In this document: piece after piece, positions 34,954 to 42,465 of the stretch
Layout of the letters: every line of letters starts with the position of its first letter
How positions within the stretch are numbered: position 1 is the stretch's first letter
Source: Methylomarinum sp. Ch1-1
GTDB lineage: Bacteria > Pseudomonadota > Gammaproteobacteria > Methylococcales > Methylomonadaceae
Direction: 5' to 3'
Assembly: GCF_030717995.2 (NCBI RefSeq)
Contig: NZ_CP157743.1
Location: forward strand, 372,001 to 436,000
Length of the DNA stretch: 64,000 bases
Position numbers and translations under genes: made by a program
The notes under the pieces: model-generated
The model's input: only the letters and a program-made list of their open reading frames with translations
What the model was told of the DNA's origin: nothing
The model's database searches: none

Positions 34954-34998
34954 ATAAAAAAAGCGAGCCGAGAACTACTCGCGTAGTCCTCGACTCAC
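34954..34998 (-). terminator. Intercistronic attenuator/terminator between pstS and pstC
   Basis: On the minus strand, a 16-bp stem (GTGAGTCGAGGACTAC and GTAGTTCTCGGCTCGC, with three wobble pairs) and a 4-base loop is followed by TTTTTTTATT. It lies about 105 bases after the pstS stop. This would end most transcripts after pstS and favour excess binding protein over the transporter. Confidence 0.88.
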
Positions 34999-35103
34999 TT
35001 CAAGCCTGATCAACTTTTACTTATATTTGAGGGGGAGAACAAAAATTTGATCCGGCATACAGTCCCTTGACAGGCGTCCCTGCCTACTCCATGGTTTCGT
35101 CCT

Positions 35104-36090
35104 TTATTGAATGGCGGCCAGTGCCTTTTCAATCACGGCCGCGGGTAACGGAATATAGCCGTCTTTGATGACAACTTGTTGACCGCTTTTCGACAGCACC
35201 ATCTTCAGGAATTCTTGCTCCAGAGGGGCCAGCGCGTCATTAGGTTGTTTGTTGACATACACATAGAGAAAACGCGCCAGCGGATATTTTCCGGATACTG
35301 CGTTTTCTGGCGTCGCCTCGATAAATTCATGGCCGGCGTCTTTCGCCAAAGGCACCGCTTTCACGCCGGATGTTTTATAGCCGATGCCGGAATAACCGAT
35401 GCCGTTTACCGAAGAGGTCACCGACTGCACGACCGAGGCCGAACCAGGCTGTTCGTTGACATTGTTTTTGTAATCGCCTTTGCACAAGGCCTTTTTCTTG
35501 AAATAACCGTAAGTGCCTGAAACTGAATTACGACCATATAACTGAATGGACTTGTCCGCCCATGCGCCGTCCAGACCAACTTGTCCCCAACTGATGATAT
35601 CGGACTCATGGCCGCATTTGCGAGTCGAAGAAAAGATTGCGTCCACTTGCGGAATCGTTAAACCTTCGATCGGGTTTTCCTTGTTAACAAAAACGGCCAG
35701 TGCATCGATCGCGACAGGGATCGCGGTGGGTTTATAACCGTATTTCTTTTCGAAGGCATCGCGTTCCTTGTCTTTCATTTTACGGCTCATAGGCCCCAGG
35801 TTAGAAGTACCTTCGGTTAATGCCGGCGGCGCTGTCGATGAACCCGCCGCTTGTATCTGAATATTGACGTTAGGATAAACTCTTTTAAACTCTTCCGCCC
35901 ATAATGTCATCAAATTAGCCAGCGTATCGGAGCCGACACTAGACAAATTACCTGAAACACCGCTGGCTTTCTGATATTCTGGCACACCCGCATCGACAGT
36001 TTGCACAGCCGCAGCGGAACCGCTTAACAAGGAGGCGGAGGCGAAGCCCAAGCCCGTGAGCATTGATTTGATTGGTAAAGATAATTTCAT
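35104..36090 (-). CDS. pstS: Periplasmic phosphate-binding protein PstS
   Basis: 328 residues with a Sec signal peptide (about 1-28, [21 protein letters not shown]). The phosphate-binding motifs are [13 protein letters not shown] near 52-64, [23 protein letters not shown] and [13 protein letters not shown]. PstS delivers phosphate to PstC-PstA. It is first in the pst-phoU operon, under a four-repeat Pho box (36139-36178). It resembles the PstS type with the GSDT motif common in phosphate-limited aquatic bacteria. Confidence 0.96.
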   Translation of the reverse strand: MKLSLPIKSMLTGLGFASASLLSGSAAAVQTVDAGVPEYQKASGVSGNLSSVGSDTLANLMTLWAEEFKRVYPNVNIQIQAAGSSTAPPALTEGTSNLGPMSRKMKDKERDAFEKKYGYKPTAIPVAIDALAVFVNKENPIEGLTIPQVDAIFSSTRKCGHESDIISWGQVGLDGAWADKSIQLYGRNSVSGTYGYFKKKALCKGDYKNNVNEQPGSASVVQSVTSSVNGIGYSGIGYKTSGVKAVPLAKDAGHEFIEATPENAVSGKYPLARFLYVYVNKQPNDALAPLEQEFLKMVLSKSGQQVVIKDGYIPLPAAVIEKALAAIQ

Positions 36091-36122
36091 AGTACGCTCT
36101 AAATAGTTTTCAAGGTCCAGCT

Positions 36123-36178
36123 ATTGTGCCGATAAAACATGACAATAGTATGAAGTCAATATGACAACTTTATGACAA
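36123..36178 (-). promoter_or_regulatory. PhoB-dependent promoter of pstS
   Basis: On the plus strand, repeats ATGACAA, ATGAAGT, ATGACAA and ATGACAA start at 36139, 36150, 36161 and 36172, exactly 11 bases apart (minus strand TTGTCAT). This is the 7+4 layout of Pho boxes. Ten bases beyond the gene-proximal repeat is CACAAT (36123-36128, minus strand), a fair -10. Direct PhoB activation under phosphate starvation is expected. Confidence 0.88.
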
Positions 36179-36239
36179 CCGCGAAATATTTCTCTTCAAT
36201 AGGCACTGTCGCCGTTGCATAGCCAGCAGTTTTAGCCCC

Positions 36240-36442
36240 GGCAATTCCCAATTTGGTGATCTAAAAGTGCGTGTGTCTCGCGAGGATATCGGTGGCCGGA
36301 ATACCGCCGTCAAGCCCCACCCAGCACCTAAATTTCATGACTTTTGCACTACATTTACATTCCAGGATAATTTAGGTGCTGGGTGAACGACGACACCCCC
36401 ACAGGCCCTAAACACCGCTAAATCGCTCAAACGGGGAATTGC
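36240..36442. mobile_element. Family B element, copy 5, interrupted by a hairpin core
   Basis: The ends GGCAATTCCCAATTTGG and (complement) GCAATTCCCCGTTTGAG and the inner blocks (CGAGGATATCGGTGGCCGG, ACCGCCGTCAAGCCCC; CACAGGCCCTAAACACCGC) follow the family B pattern. Where other copies have about 24 bases (CATGGATGGGTTTACGGCGC...), this one holds the hairpin core. No clear target duplication remains. Confidence 0.75.
36318..36387. repeat. Hairpin core module inside family B copy 5
   Basis: CACCCAGCACCTAAAT and ATTTAGGTGCTGGGTG are perfect 16-bp inverted arms around a central stretch of about 38 bases that differs from other copies. The same arms occur in family A copies 1, 3, 4 and 5 and in family C copy 2, so the module is shared by three element families. 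Confidence 0.85.
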
Positions 36443-36455
36443 GCCCCCTTTGCTG

Positions 36456-36490
36456 CGGTCACAATGCTGTCATATTTTCGTTCCTATAAT
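36456..36490 (+). promoter_or_regulatory. Predicted PhoB-dependent promoter of the tandem-repeat secreted protein
   Basis: CGGTCAC (36456-36462) and CTGTCAT (36467-36473) are two Pho repeats 11 bases apart in plus orientation. Eleven bases further is a perfect TATAAT (36485-36490), the spacing expected when PhoB replaces a -35 element. The ATG is 63 bases downstream. Confidence 0.7.
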
Positions 36491-36553
36491 AAGCCGTTTA
36501 TGCCGATGCTTAGGCATTCCTATTGATAACAGCTCATTATTCGGAGAACTTTT

Positions 36554-37090
36554 ATGCAGACTAAACTATCTCTTGGTTTATCGGCGCTTAGCTTAGTATT
36601 AGCGAGTCAGACCGCAATCAGCCAGCCCCACTATAATGTCAACGATTACTATCAAGTCTATAAGGAAGGCCGTATTTATATTTTTGACGATTTCACGACC
36701 TATGACAGCTTCAACAACACTGGCGAAACGCCTTTTCGCTTGACCCGGATCGGCGCCGGCCCGCACGGCGAAACCTTGGTGTTCGGTTTGTCCGAACAAG
36801 ACAAGACTCTGCGTTCCGGCCTCGGTTCGACCGCATTATATGACGGTAACGCGCAAGGCATCGCCGAAGGTTTCTACGGTGAAGTCAGCAAAGACGGTCG
36901 CATTTATGTATTCGGCGCATGGCAGGATCTGCAATCTTTTCTGAAGGTCGGTGAAGCGCCACTGCGCTACACCCAGATCGGTTCAGGCCCCGCTGGCGAG
37001 ACGGTGGTTTACGTACTGAACGAGGACAATAAAGAGCAAAAACCCGAGGCATTGATCGCCGAATTCAAGCATAAACACGACAAGAAATAA
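36554..37090 (+). CDS. Secreted protein with two tandem copies of a ~52-residue domain, unknown function
   Basis: 178 residues. A Sec signal peptide (1-23, LSLGLSALSLVLASQTAISQ) is followed by two related units. Unit 1 (about 33-84) has YKEGRIYIFDDFTTYDSF, TPFRLTRIGAGPHGETLVFGL; unit 2 (about 110-162) has SKDGRIYVFGAWQDLQSFL, APLRYTQIGSGPAGETVVYVL. The pattern EGRIY-F... R-T-IG-GP-GET-V is conserved between them, so the gene arose by internal duplication. Each unit looks like a small beta domain. A lysine-rich tail ends the protein. It has its own predicted PhoB promoter and sits between pstS and the phoX-like gene, so a phosphate-starvation role in the periplasm is likely. No known function is recognised. 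Confidence 0.8.
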   Translation: MQTKLSLGLSALSLVLASQTAISQPHYNVNDYYQVYKEGRIYIFDDFTTYDSFNNTGETPFRLTRIGAGPHGETLVFGLSEQDKTLRSGLGSTALYDGNAQGIAEGFYGEVSKDGRIYVFGAWQDLQSFLKVGEAPLRYTQIGSGPAGETVVYVLNEDNKEQKPEALIAEFKHKHDKK

Positions 37091-37145
37091 ACCTTGTCGA
37101 TGCCAGCTCAGAGCGAGTAGCGGGCATTGCTATAACCGACCTAAT

Positions 37146-37184
37146 AAAAAAGGCGGGACCTAACTAAAGGCCCCGCCTTTTTTT
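37146..37184. terminator. Bidirectional terminator between convergent genes
   Basis: AAGGCGGGACC (37150-37160) pairs with GGCCCCGCCTT (37169-37179) with one mismatch or wobble. It has AAAAA before and TTTTT after, so it works in both directions. Confidence 0.9.
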
Positions 37185-37201
37185 GGCGACGAAAAAGAGG
37201 A

Positions 37202-38464
37202 TTAGTCTTTGCTAATCGCCCAGGTTGCATCACCATCGTCAGCGGCGGAGTGCTGAACATTGACGAACAGCGTCTTAGGATCTTTGCCGAAATAGATGCC
37301 GGTGCCTTCGGCGCCCGGATCGGTCAAAGAACCGAACAGCCAGACGCCATCGGCCTGGCCGTCTTCATCATGATCTTTACCGGCTATCCAGATATCGGAC
37401 GGTTTATTGTCTTCGATAATGACCAGCTTGCCGTCCGGCGTCGTCGCCAGGTTGTCGACACTGTCCCAACCGCTCTGGTGACCGGCTTCGCCCGGCTTGC
37501 CGATCTCAACCGGCACATTTTCACCCGGCATGATGAAGTTTGTAACCACCATCGTTTCAAGATTGATCGCCAATACGCGACCCTCGAAATATTCTACGCC
37601 TTCTTCATCCCGAGGACCTTCGGTCACCGCGACATACAGGGTATTGTCGATGATTTCCAGATCTTCCGGACGTTGAAAGCTGGCGCCGCCGAAATCGGTT
37701 CCGGAGAGACGGGCATCGGCCGGATCTATCGGACCTAACCATACGCCCTGTCCGGTGTTAAATTCGCCGCCGCTGACCGCCAATACATACAAATTGCCGC
37801 TGGACAAGTCGCCGTATGTGTCAGGAACGAATTTATAGATGCCGCCGCCGAAACCGGCGGAAACACCGCGGAATTCGTCGACGACATAAACCGCGCCTTC
37901 GCTATCGACGGCGATGCCTTCATGGGCCAAACGGCCTACTGCCGGACGATCAATGACCTGAGCCGCCTTCATCGGATCATGCTTATCCAAGATGATTTCG
38001 AACAAACGTCCTCCGCTGGTTTCTTCCGCGAACAGCACCGTGCCCCATGGCGTCCAGCGAATCCCGTCCAGCGCATTCCAGGTTAAATCTTGCGCCAGAA
38101 TTTTGCTCTCGCCGGTTTTCAGGTCGACGACGGAAACAGCGCCGCCTTCCGGTTCACCGCGCACTTCATGGGTCCGGTACAGATAACGGCCCGCCATTTT
38201 GCCGCTTTCATTAACGGTATTCATGTCGTGCCAGTCGTCGCGACCTTCGTCGTAGATATTAAGCGCTGTCTCGTCGGAAACGATTTTTTGCGAAAAGCCT
38301 TCCGGTATGATCCACGGCGCGGTCGGATCCCAATCCAATTGATTCGCAGATTCGGCAATCGGTTCAAACGCGAATGGACCGGTGTTGCTGCCTTGATCGG
38401 CATAGACTTGAGTGCTGACTGCAAACGCAGCGGTCATTAAGCAGGTCAATTTAGTCTTGTTCAT
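37202..38464 (-). CDS. PhoX-like (DUF839) secreted protein, probable phosphatase
   Basis: 420 residues with a Sec signal peptide (about 1-22, CLMTAAFAVSTQVYAD) rather than the twin-arginine signal of classical PhoX. The mature part shows PhoX/DUF839 features: RYLYRTHEVRGEPEGGAVSVV, NALDGIRWTPWGTVLFAEET, GRLAHEGIAVDSEGAVYVVDE, FQRPEDLEII and DGKLVIIEDN. This is a beta-propeller layout with acidic residues fit for calcium or iron. PhoX enzymes release phosphate from organic esters outside the cell. It is under a four-repeat Pho box (38537-38576), which strongly supports a phosphate role. The enzymatic activity itself is inferred, since the family also holds non-phosphatase propellers. Confidence 0.75.
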   Translation of the reverse strand: MNKTKLTCLMTAAFAVSTQVYADQGSNTGPFAFEPIAESANQLDWDPTAPWIIPEGFSQKIVSDETALNIYDEGRDDWHDMNTVNESGKMAGRYLYRTHEVRGEPEGGAVSVVDLKTGESKILAQDLTWNALDGIRWTPWGTVLFAEETSGGRLFEIILDKHDPMKAAQVIDRPAVGRLAHEGIAVDSEGAVYVVDEFRGVSAGFGGGIYKFVPDTYGDLSSGNLYVLAVSGGEFNTGQGVWLGPIDPADARLSGTDFGGASFQRPEDLEIIDNTLYVAVTEGPRDEEGVEYFEGRVLAINLETMVVTNFIMPGENVPVEIGKPGEAGHQSGWDSVDNLATTPDGKLVIIEDNKPSDIWIAGKDHDEDGQADGVWLFGSLTDPGAEGTGIYFGKDPKTLFVNVQHSAADDGDATWAISKD

Positions 38465-38520
38465 AGTGACTCTTTGGGTTGTGTTGAAAAAGCAAAGGTG
38501 ATGACGTAGCGTCGATGAAG

Positions 38521-38576
38521 ATCTTAAGACTTCGATATGTCAAAGCCATGACCAATAGATGACAGCTTGATGAAAC
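38521..38576 (-). promoter_or_regulatory. PhoB-dependent promoter of the phoX-like gene
   Basis: Minus-strand repeats GTTTCAT, CTGTCAT, TGGTCAT and TTGACAT lie in exact 11-base phase (plus-strand starts 38537, 38548, 38559, 38570). After ten further bases comes TAAGAT (complement of 38521-38526), a -10-like hexamer, 57 bases before the ATG. Confidence 0.85.
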
Positions 38577-38623
38577 AACAGCGATGCTAATCGGCAAAGG
38601 AAAATGATGCTTAACTATTCAGT

Positions 38624-40182
38624 CTGAAGTTTCCCAATTTTTTGAGGGCAAGGAATATCAGATAATGCTAATATTCAGCTTAAACATTAGCCGGCTCTAA
38701 TATTGATTGTTAGGCTATGCCGAATCTCATTAAAAACAATAGCTTATGGGTGAATGAGGTCGCCTTTTGTAGTATAATATTGGTTTCTAAATCATTGATT
38801 ACACAAACAAAAGGGCCTCATTCATGTTCATTTTACGCGATCTTCTCCGCCCTCTCCAAGCCCATTTTTCCGAGACTGATCTGGGACGGGAGCGAGCTTC
38901 TTTGTTTGTCTACACGCTGCTCGCCGTGATTGTTCCGTTTACCTCATCGATGTCGTCTAATTTATGGCGGGCCTTGGAGACTTTGTTCGGGATCGAGATT
39001 AAGCAAAAGCGGTTCTATACCTTCATGGCTTCGTCGACACTGCCCTGGGAAAGGCTTTGGACGACGCTGTGGGATTGATTCCGTCCCCACGACCGATGGC
39101 CGCTTATTGATTGGCTTGGACGATTTTATCAACCTCAAAGTGGGTCAACACATTTTCGGCTGCGCGTCGATTTTCGATCATGCCGCCAAAGCGAATCAAA
39201 GCCGTTACCCTGGGCGCAAAATGTGGTGTCGATCGGCTTACTGAAGCAGGTCAAAGGTCGTTGGGCCTGTTTGTTTTGGGCTTTCGTTTTACTTACCCCG
39301 TCACATGATCGCCGAACAAAGGAAACCGCCAAAATCAAAGGCCAAGTCGCGCCGTTTCAAAGCAAACTCACGCAAGCGGCGGAATTGCTAATCGCCGTCG
39401 CCGGTCACTTTGCTTCGACACCAATGCTGGCGGTCACCGACAGCTGGTTTGGGAATCAGGGGTTATGGAAGCCGGTGCGCCAAACGGTAGGCGAACGTTT
39501 TCACCTGTTATCCCGATTGCGCAGCAACCAGGTGCTCTATGCGCTCCCCGACGCCCGGTCCGCCGATGCCAAGACACGCGGACGCCCCCGTAAATACGGC
39601 CAGCGTCTGGGGACCGTGACCGACCGAGCGCACGCGCTCCGGCAGCAAACTGCTGCCTATCAGGTTAACCTGTATGGCAAAGTACGCGAAGTACTGGCGG
39701 TTGAGAAAACCGTCATGCTGAAGACCTTAAAATGCCCCATCAAGGTCGTGTGGGTGTTTCGTAAAACCCAGTGGGTCGCCTTGTTTACGACCGATCTCGA
39801 CTTGTCGGTCACCCAGGTCATCGAATATTATGGCGCTCGCTGGAAGATCGAGTCCGGCTTTAAAGAACTCAAGCAAGACATTGGCAGTCAAAAATGCCAG
39901 AGCCGGAATGCCCAGGCCGTGATAAACCACCTGCATTTCTGTATGATGGCCACCACGGTCACCTGGATGTACGCCGATCGCATCAAAGCGGATCCGCAAC
40001 GTCGGCACAAGGTCAAGGGGCGGACGAGTTTCGCCTTTTCCGATGTCCGGCGCCTCATCGCCGAAGCCTCACTGAGTGAAGATTTTGATAGGCTTTGCCA
40101 TAAACCCACCAATCCCATGAAAAATTCGCTGGTCGCGGTGTTGTTACGCATGGTGGCTTGAGGCGTTTTTAGGAAACTTCAG
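38624..40182 (+). mobile_element. IS4-type insertion sequence inside the family A element
   Basis: 1559 bases with inverted ends CTGAAGTTTCCCAA and (complement) CTGAAGTTTCCTAA. The flanking TATTCAGT (38616-38623 and 40183-40190) is a perfect 8-bp target duplication cut from the family A end. It encodes one DDE transposase, now frameshifted. About 200 bases precede the ORF. Confidence 0.88.
38824..40161 (+). pseudogene. IS4-family DDE transposase, frameshifted
   Basis: Conceptual length about 440 residues. The first part (MFILRDLLRPLQAHFSETDL) ends at a stop after LWTTLWD (39078). The piece with the first catalytic aspartate (LLIGLDDF) is in another frame (through about 39210). The rest returns to the first frame from about 39220, with the second aspartate in AVTDSWFG and the IS4-family Y-x2-R-x3-E-x6-K signature as YGARWKIESGFKELK. 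At least two frameshifts separate the catalytic residues, so the enzyme is presumably inactive. A sequencing artefact is possible, because both shifts fall near short C or G runs. A second copy elsewhere would be needed to mobilise the element. Confidence 0.85.
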
Positions 40183-40475
40183 TATTCAGTATCTTTCGGG
40201 TTTTAGGCAGTAGGTCATTGATTTCTCGGGACGCGTTCACCCAGCACCTAAATACCATAGACTATTGGCAATGATTTATAATCGTCGTTTATTTAGGTGC
40301 TGGGTGAATACTTCCATGGCAGCTAACAGCATCCTGCTTCACGCGGCACTTGCACTTCCCTGTGCGGCGTAAGCTCTGACTGCAACGTCCTGTTGTAGAC
40401 AGCCCGATAAATCAATAACCTACTCCCTCTTAGTAAAACTACGCTGAATAATTACAATGATGCTTACTCAGCGCG

Positions 40476-41516
40476 TTAAAGGTCAACCGGCGAGACCTTG
40501 ACGCGATCCCATACCCGAGCGATAAATTCGCTTTCCATCGCCGGCTTGCCGTCCTTGATCCAATCGACGATCACGCGAGCGATATTCGGATAGCTCACCT
40601 GAACCGCCTGTTTGTCATGCAGCCATTCCTCGATCACCGCCGGAGTGATTTCAGTCATCGTGCGTCCATAACCGAGATGCTCCAATGCCGCGGCATTGGC
40701 GATTTGTTCCATCTGCGCATGCAGCGGCTTGGCGAGAATCTTCTTGCCCAATTGCAGCGATTCGCTGGCTAGCTCGAAACCGGCATTGCTGATGATGCCG
40801 ACACAATCGTACAGGTCTCTTTGAAAGCCGTCTCTAGACAATGGATTGCAAACGATATGCTCGTGATCGCTGGCGACAGGGACCGGTGAGTAAAGGTGAA
40901 ATTGATAATCTTTAAACGGAAGTAGATGTTTGATGACGGCATGTTGGTCTTCAAACGGCAAATAGACGACGACCTTATTACCCTGAATCCGGGATGGCAA
41001 TTCGGGGGTTTCGATAATCGGCGGCAGGATCGGTTGGTCGAAATGATGCCAGTGTAAGCCGACTCCTTGTCCGACTGGAGCAAAAAACTTCATCACCAAT
41101 TCGGCCAACGGCTCATAACGGGTCCGGGGAATATCGTGCTTGAAGGCATACTGATGCCCGATGCCCAGGGTATTTTTTTTCTGCACCTTAGCGGCCCAGG
41201 CCGTGACCGGTTCAAAATCGCTGATCACAAGATCGTAGCCCGACAGGTCCAGCGCCTTCACATCCCGAATAAAACATATCGGTTTGGACTGCAGCACCGT
41301 TTTGATATAAGAAACCTTGCCGTTATCGGAATTGAAGGTCAAACCCTCGCGATGCTGATAACCGTTAAAAATCTCCATATCAAAAAACTTGTCCGGCGGC
41401 CGACCGGTAAACTGAAAGGTCACATCAAACCCGGCCGCATACAATTCCTTGGCCATCACCCTCGCGCGGGTGATATGACCGTTGCCGGTCCCCTGAACTC
41501 CGTAAAATATTTTCAT
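40476..41516 (-). CDS. Glycosyltransferase of the MJ1255/TIGR00661 type, candidate diacylglycerol glycosyltransferase
   Basis: 346 residues from the ATG giving MKIFYGVQGTGNGHITRARV. The longer open frame upstream overlaps PAP2 and is rejected, since this ATG overlaps the PAP2 stop in an ATGA. GT-B fold features are the N-terminal GTGNGHITRA loop, as in MurG-like enzymes; LVISDFEPVTAWAAK at the end of the N-terminal half; and a donor-site region IISNAGFELASESLQLGKKILAKPLHAQMEQIANA near 265-300 (in blocks). The donor sugar cannot be read. Coupling to a PAP2 phosphatase and a shared Pho box suggest that it glycosylates the diacylglycerol made when phospholipids are broken down in phosphate starvation. 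It is not the GT4-type Agt enzyme usually paired with PlcP, so this is inference. Confidence 0.8.
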   Translation of the reverse strand: MKIFYGVQGTGNGHITRARVMAKELYAAGFDVTFQFTGRPPDKFFDMEIFNGYQHREGLTFNSDNGKVSYIKTVLQSKPICFIRDVKALDLSGYDLVISDFEPVTAWAAKVQKKNTLGIGHQYAFKHDIPRTRYEPLAELVMKFFAPVGQGVGLHWHHFDQPILPPIIETPELPSRIQGNKVVVYLPFEDQHAVIKHLLPFKDYQFHLYSPVPVASDHEHIVCNPLSRDGFQRDLYDCVGIISNAGFELASESLQLGKKILAKPLHAQMEQIANAAALEHLGYGRTMTEITPAVIEEWLHDKQAVQVSYPNIARVIVDWIKDGKPAMESEFIARVWDRVKVSPVDL

Positions 41517-42037
41517 AACACCATTAGCTTTAAACTCAACATCGCGACGCCGACGCCCACACCCATCCCGACCAAGGTGTCGGTAGGGAAATGCACGCCC
41601 AGCACCACCCGTGAAAAACCGACCAGGACCGCCCATAGCAGTAACGGCGGCAGCAAGGCAGGCATGAAATAACCGCCAAGCATGGCCATCATGAAGGCGG
41701 CCGACGTATGGCCGGACGGAAAACTGAATTGATCGGAAGGCTTCACCAGGCTGCAATAGCCCTTCAGCGCTGCTTGCGGACGATTGCGCTTGAAAGTGTT
41801 TTTTAGCACGAAATACAGCGGCCGTTCGATAAAGAAAGCCAGCAGTGCCGTTTGTAAAAACAAACTCTGCCAACCTTCACTCTTATAAAGAAAACCGCCC
41901 AACAACAAATATAAGTAGCCGTCACCGGACCAGGAGATCGAGCGGGCAAACAAGACCAGATGCCGATAAATACCGGCATTGATCAGGCGGGTAAACATAA
42001 ATACGTCGTATCTATGAACGGAATAAATCAATTTCAT
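41513..42037 (-). CDS. PAP2-family membrane phosphatase
   Basis: 174 residues, five to six membrane segments. All three PAP2 signature motifs are present: KNTFKRNRP (K-x6-R-P, near 79-87), FPSGHTSA and SRVVLGVHFPTD (S-R-x5-H-x3-D). Members remove phosphate from phosphatidate, phosphatidylglycerol phosphate or undecaprenyl pyrophosphate on the periplasmic side. Translational coupling to a glycosyltransferase (ATGA overlap) and a four-repeat Pho box upstream favour phosphatidate to diacylglycerol as its reaction here. A role in undecaprenyl pyrophosphate recycling is the main alternative. Confidence 0.92.
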   Translation of the reverse strand: MKLIYSVHRYDVFMFTRLINAGIYRHLVLFARSISWSGDGYLYLLLGGFLYKSEGWQSLFLQTALLAFFIERPLYFVLKNTFKRNRPQAALKGYCSLVKPSDQFSFPSGHTSAAFMMAMLGGYFMPALLPPLLLWAVLVGFSRVVLGVHFPTDTLVGMGVGVGVAMLSLKLMVL

Positions 42038-42109
42038 CGTGTCACCCTCTTGCAGAATTCAGCTGTATTCTGCTTACATTGCTTTCCGCGTTTCTTTTCA
42101 TTAACGTAA

Positions 42110-42165
42110 AGAATAGGTTGCGACTGTGACAACGCGATGACGTTTTTTTGAAGTTTTGATGACAA
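42110..42165 (-). promoter_or_regulatory. Predicted PhoB-dependent promoter of the PAP2-glycosyltransferase operon
   Basis: Plus-strand repeats GTGACAA, ATGACGT, TTGAAGT and ATGACAA start at 42126, 42137, 42148 and 42159, all 11 bases apart (minus orientation). Ten bases closer to the gene is TATTCT (complement of 42110-42115) as -10. The third repeat is weak. The ATG lies 72 bases from the -10. Confidence 0.78.
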
Positions 42166-42170
42166 AAAGA

Positions 42171-42294
42171 AAAGGGGACAGGCTACTTTTATATCAAAAC
42201 AAATTGTTTAAGATACGTAACATCGTCAGCCGGAAAGCAGCGCGGAAGCCCCAGAAAAAGAGTGGAACATGGATAAAAGTAGCCTGTCCCCTTT
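42171..42294. repeat. Element with 22-bp perfect inverted repeats (AAAGGGGACAGGCTACTTTTAT)
   Basis: The arms 42171-42192 and 42273-42294 are perfect complements around 80 non-coding bases. To the right, CTGTCCCCTTTTT is repeated twice more (to about 42328). A single arm occurs at 11543-11567. The pattern suggests a small palindromic mobile element, perhaps REP-like, but no target duplication was found. The rest of 42329-42465 shows no feature. Confidence 0.75.
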
Positions 42295-42465
42295 TTCTGC
42301 TGTCCCCTTTTTCTGTCCCCTTTTTCTGCTTTTTCGCTAAAAATAGTTGGCGCGAGTCGATAAGTGTTTTACATTAAACACATTGATCCAGCGAAATTTT
42401 ATGGTTGATCAACCACTTACAACAACAGGCATCACCTTGCCTGTCCATGTTCATCGGGATCTCGC

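Larger units (their letters stand above)
38611..40455. mobile_element. Family A element, copy 5, interrupted by an IS4-type element
   Basis: Left end TTAACTATTCAG (first base mutated from G), right end CTGAATAATTAC, with the perfect 8-bp duplication AATGATGC (38603-38610 and 40456-40463) spanning the whole composite. Without the inserted IS (38624-40182) and one 8-bp duplication, the element is about 278 bases and matches copy 3 in opposite orientation. The hairpin core lies at about 40236-40308. Confidence 0.9.
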
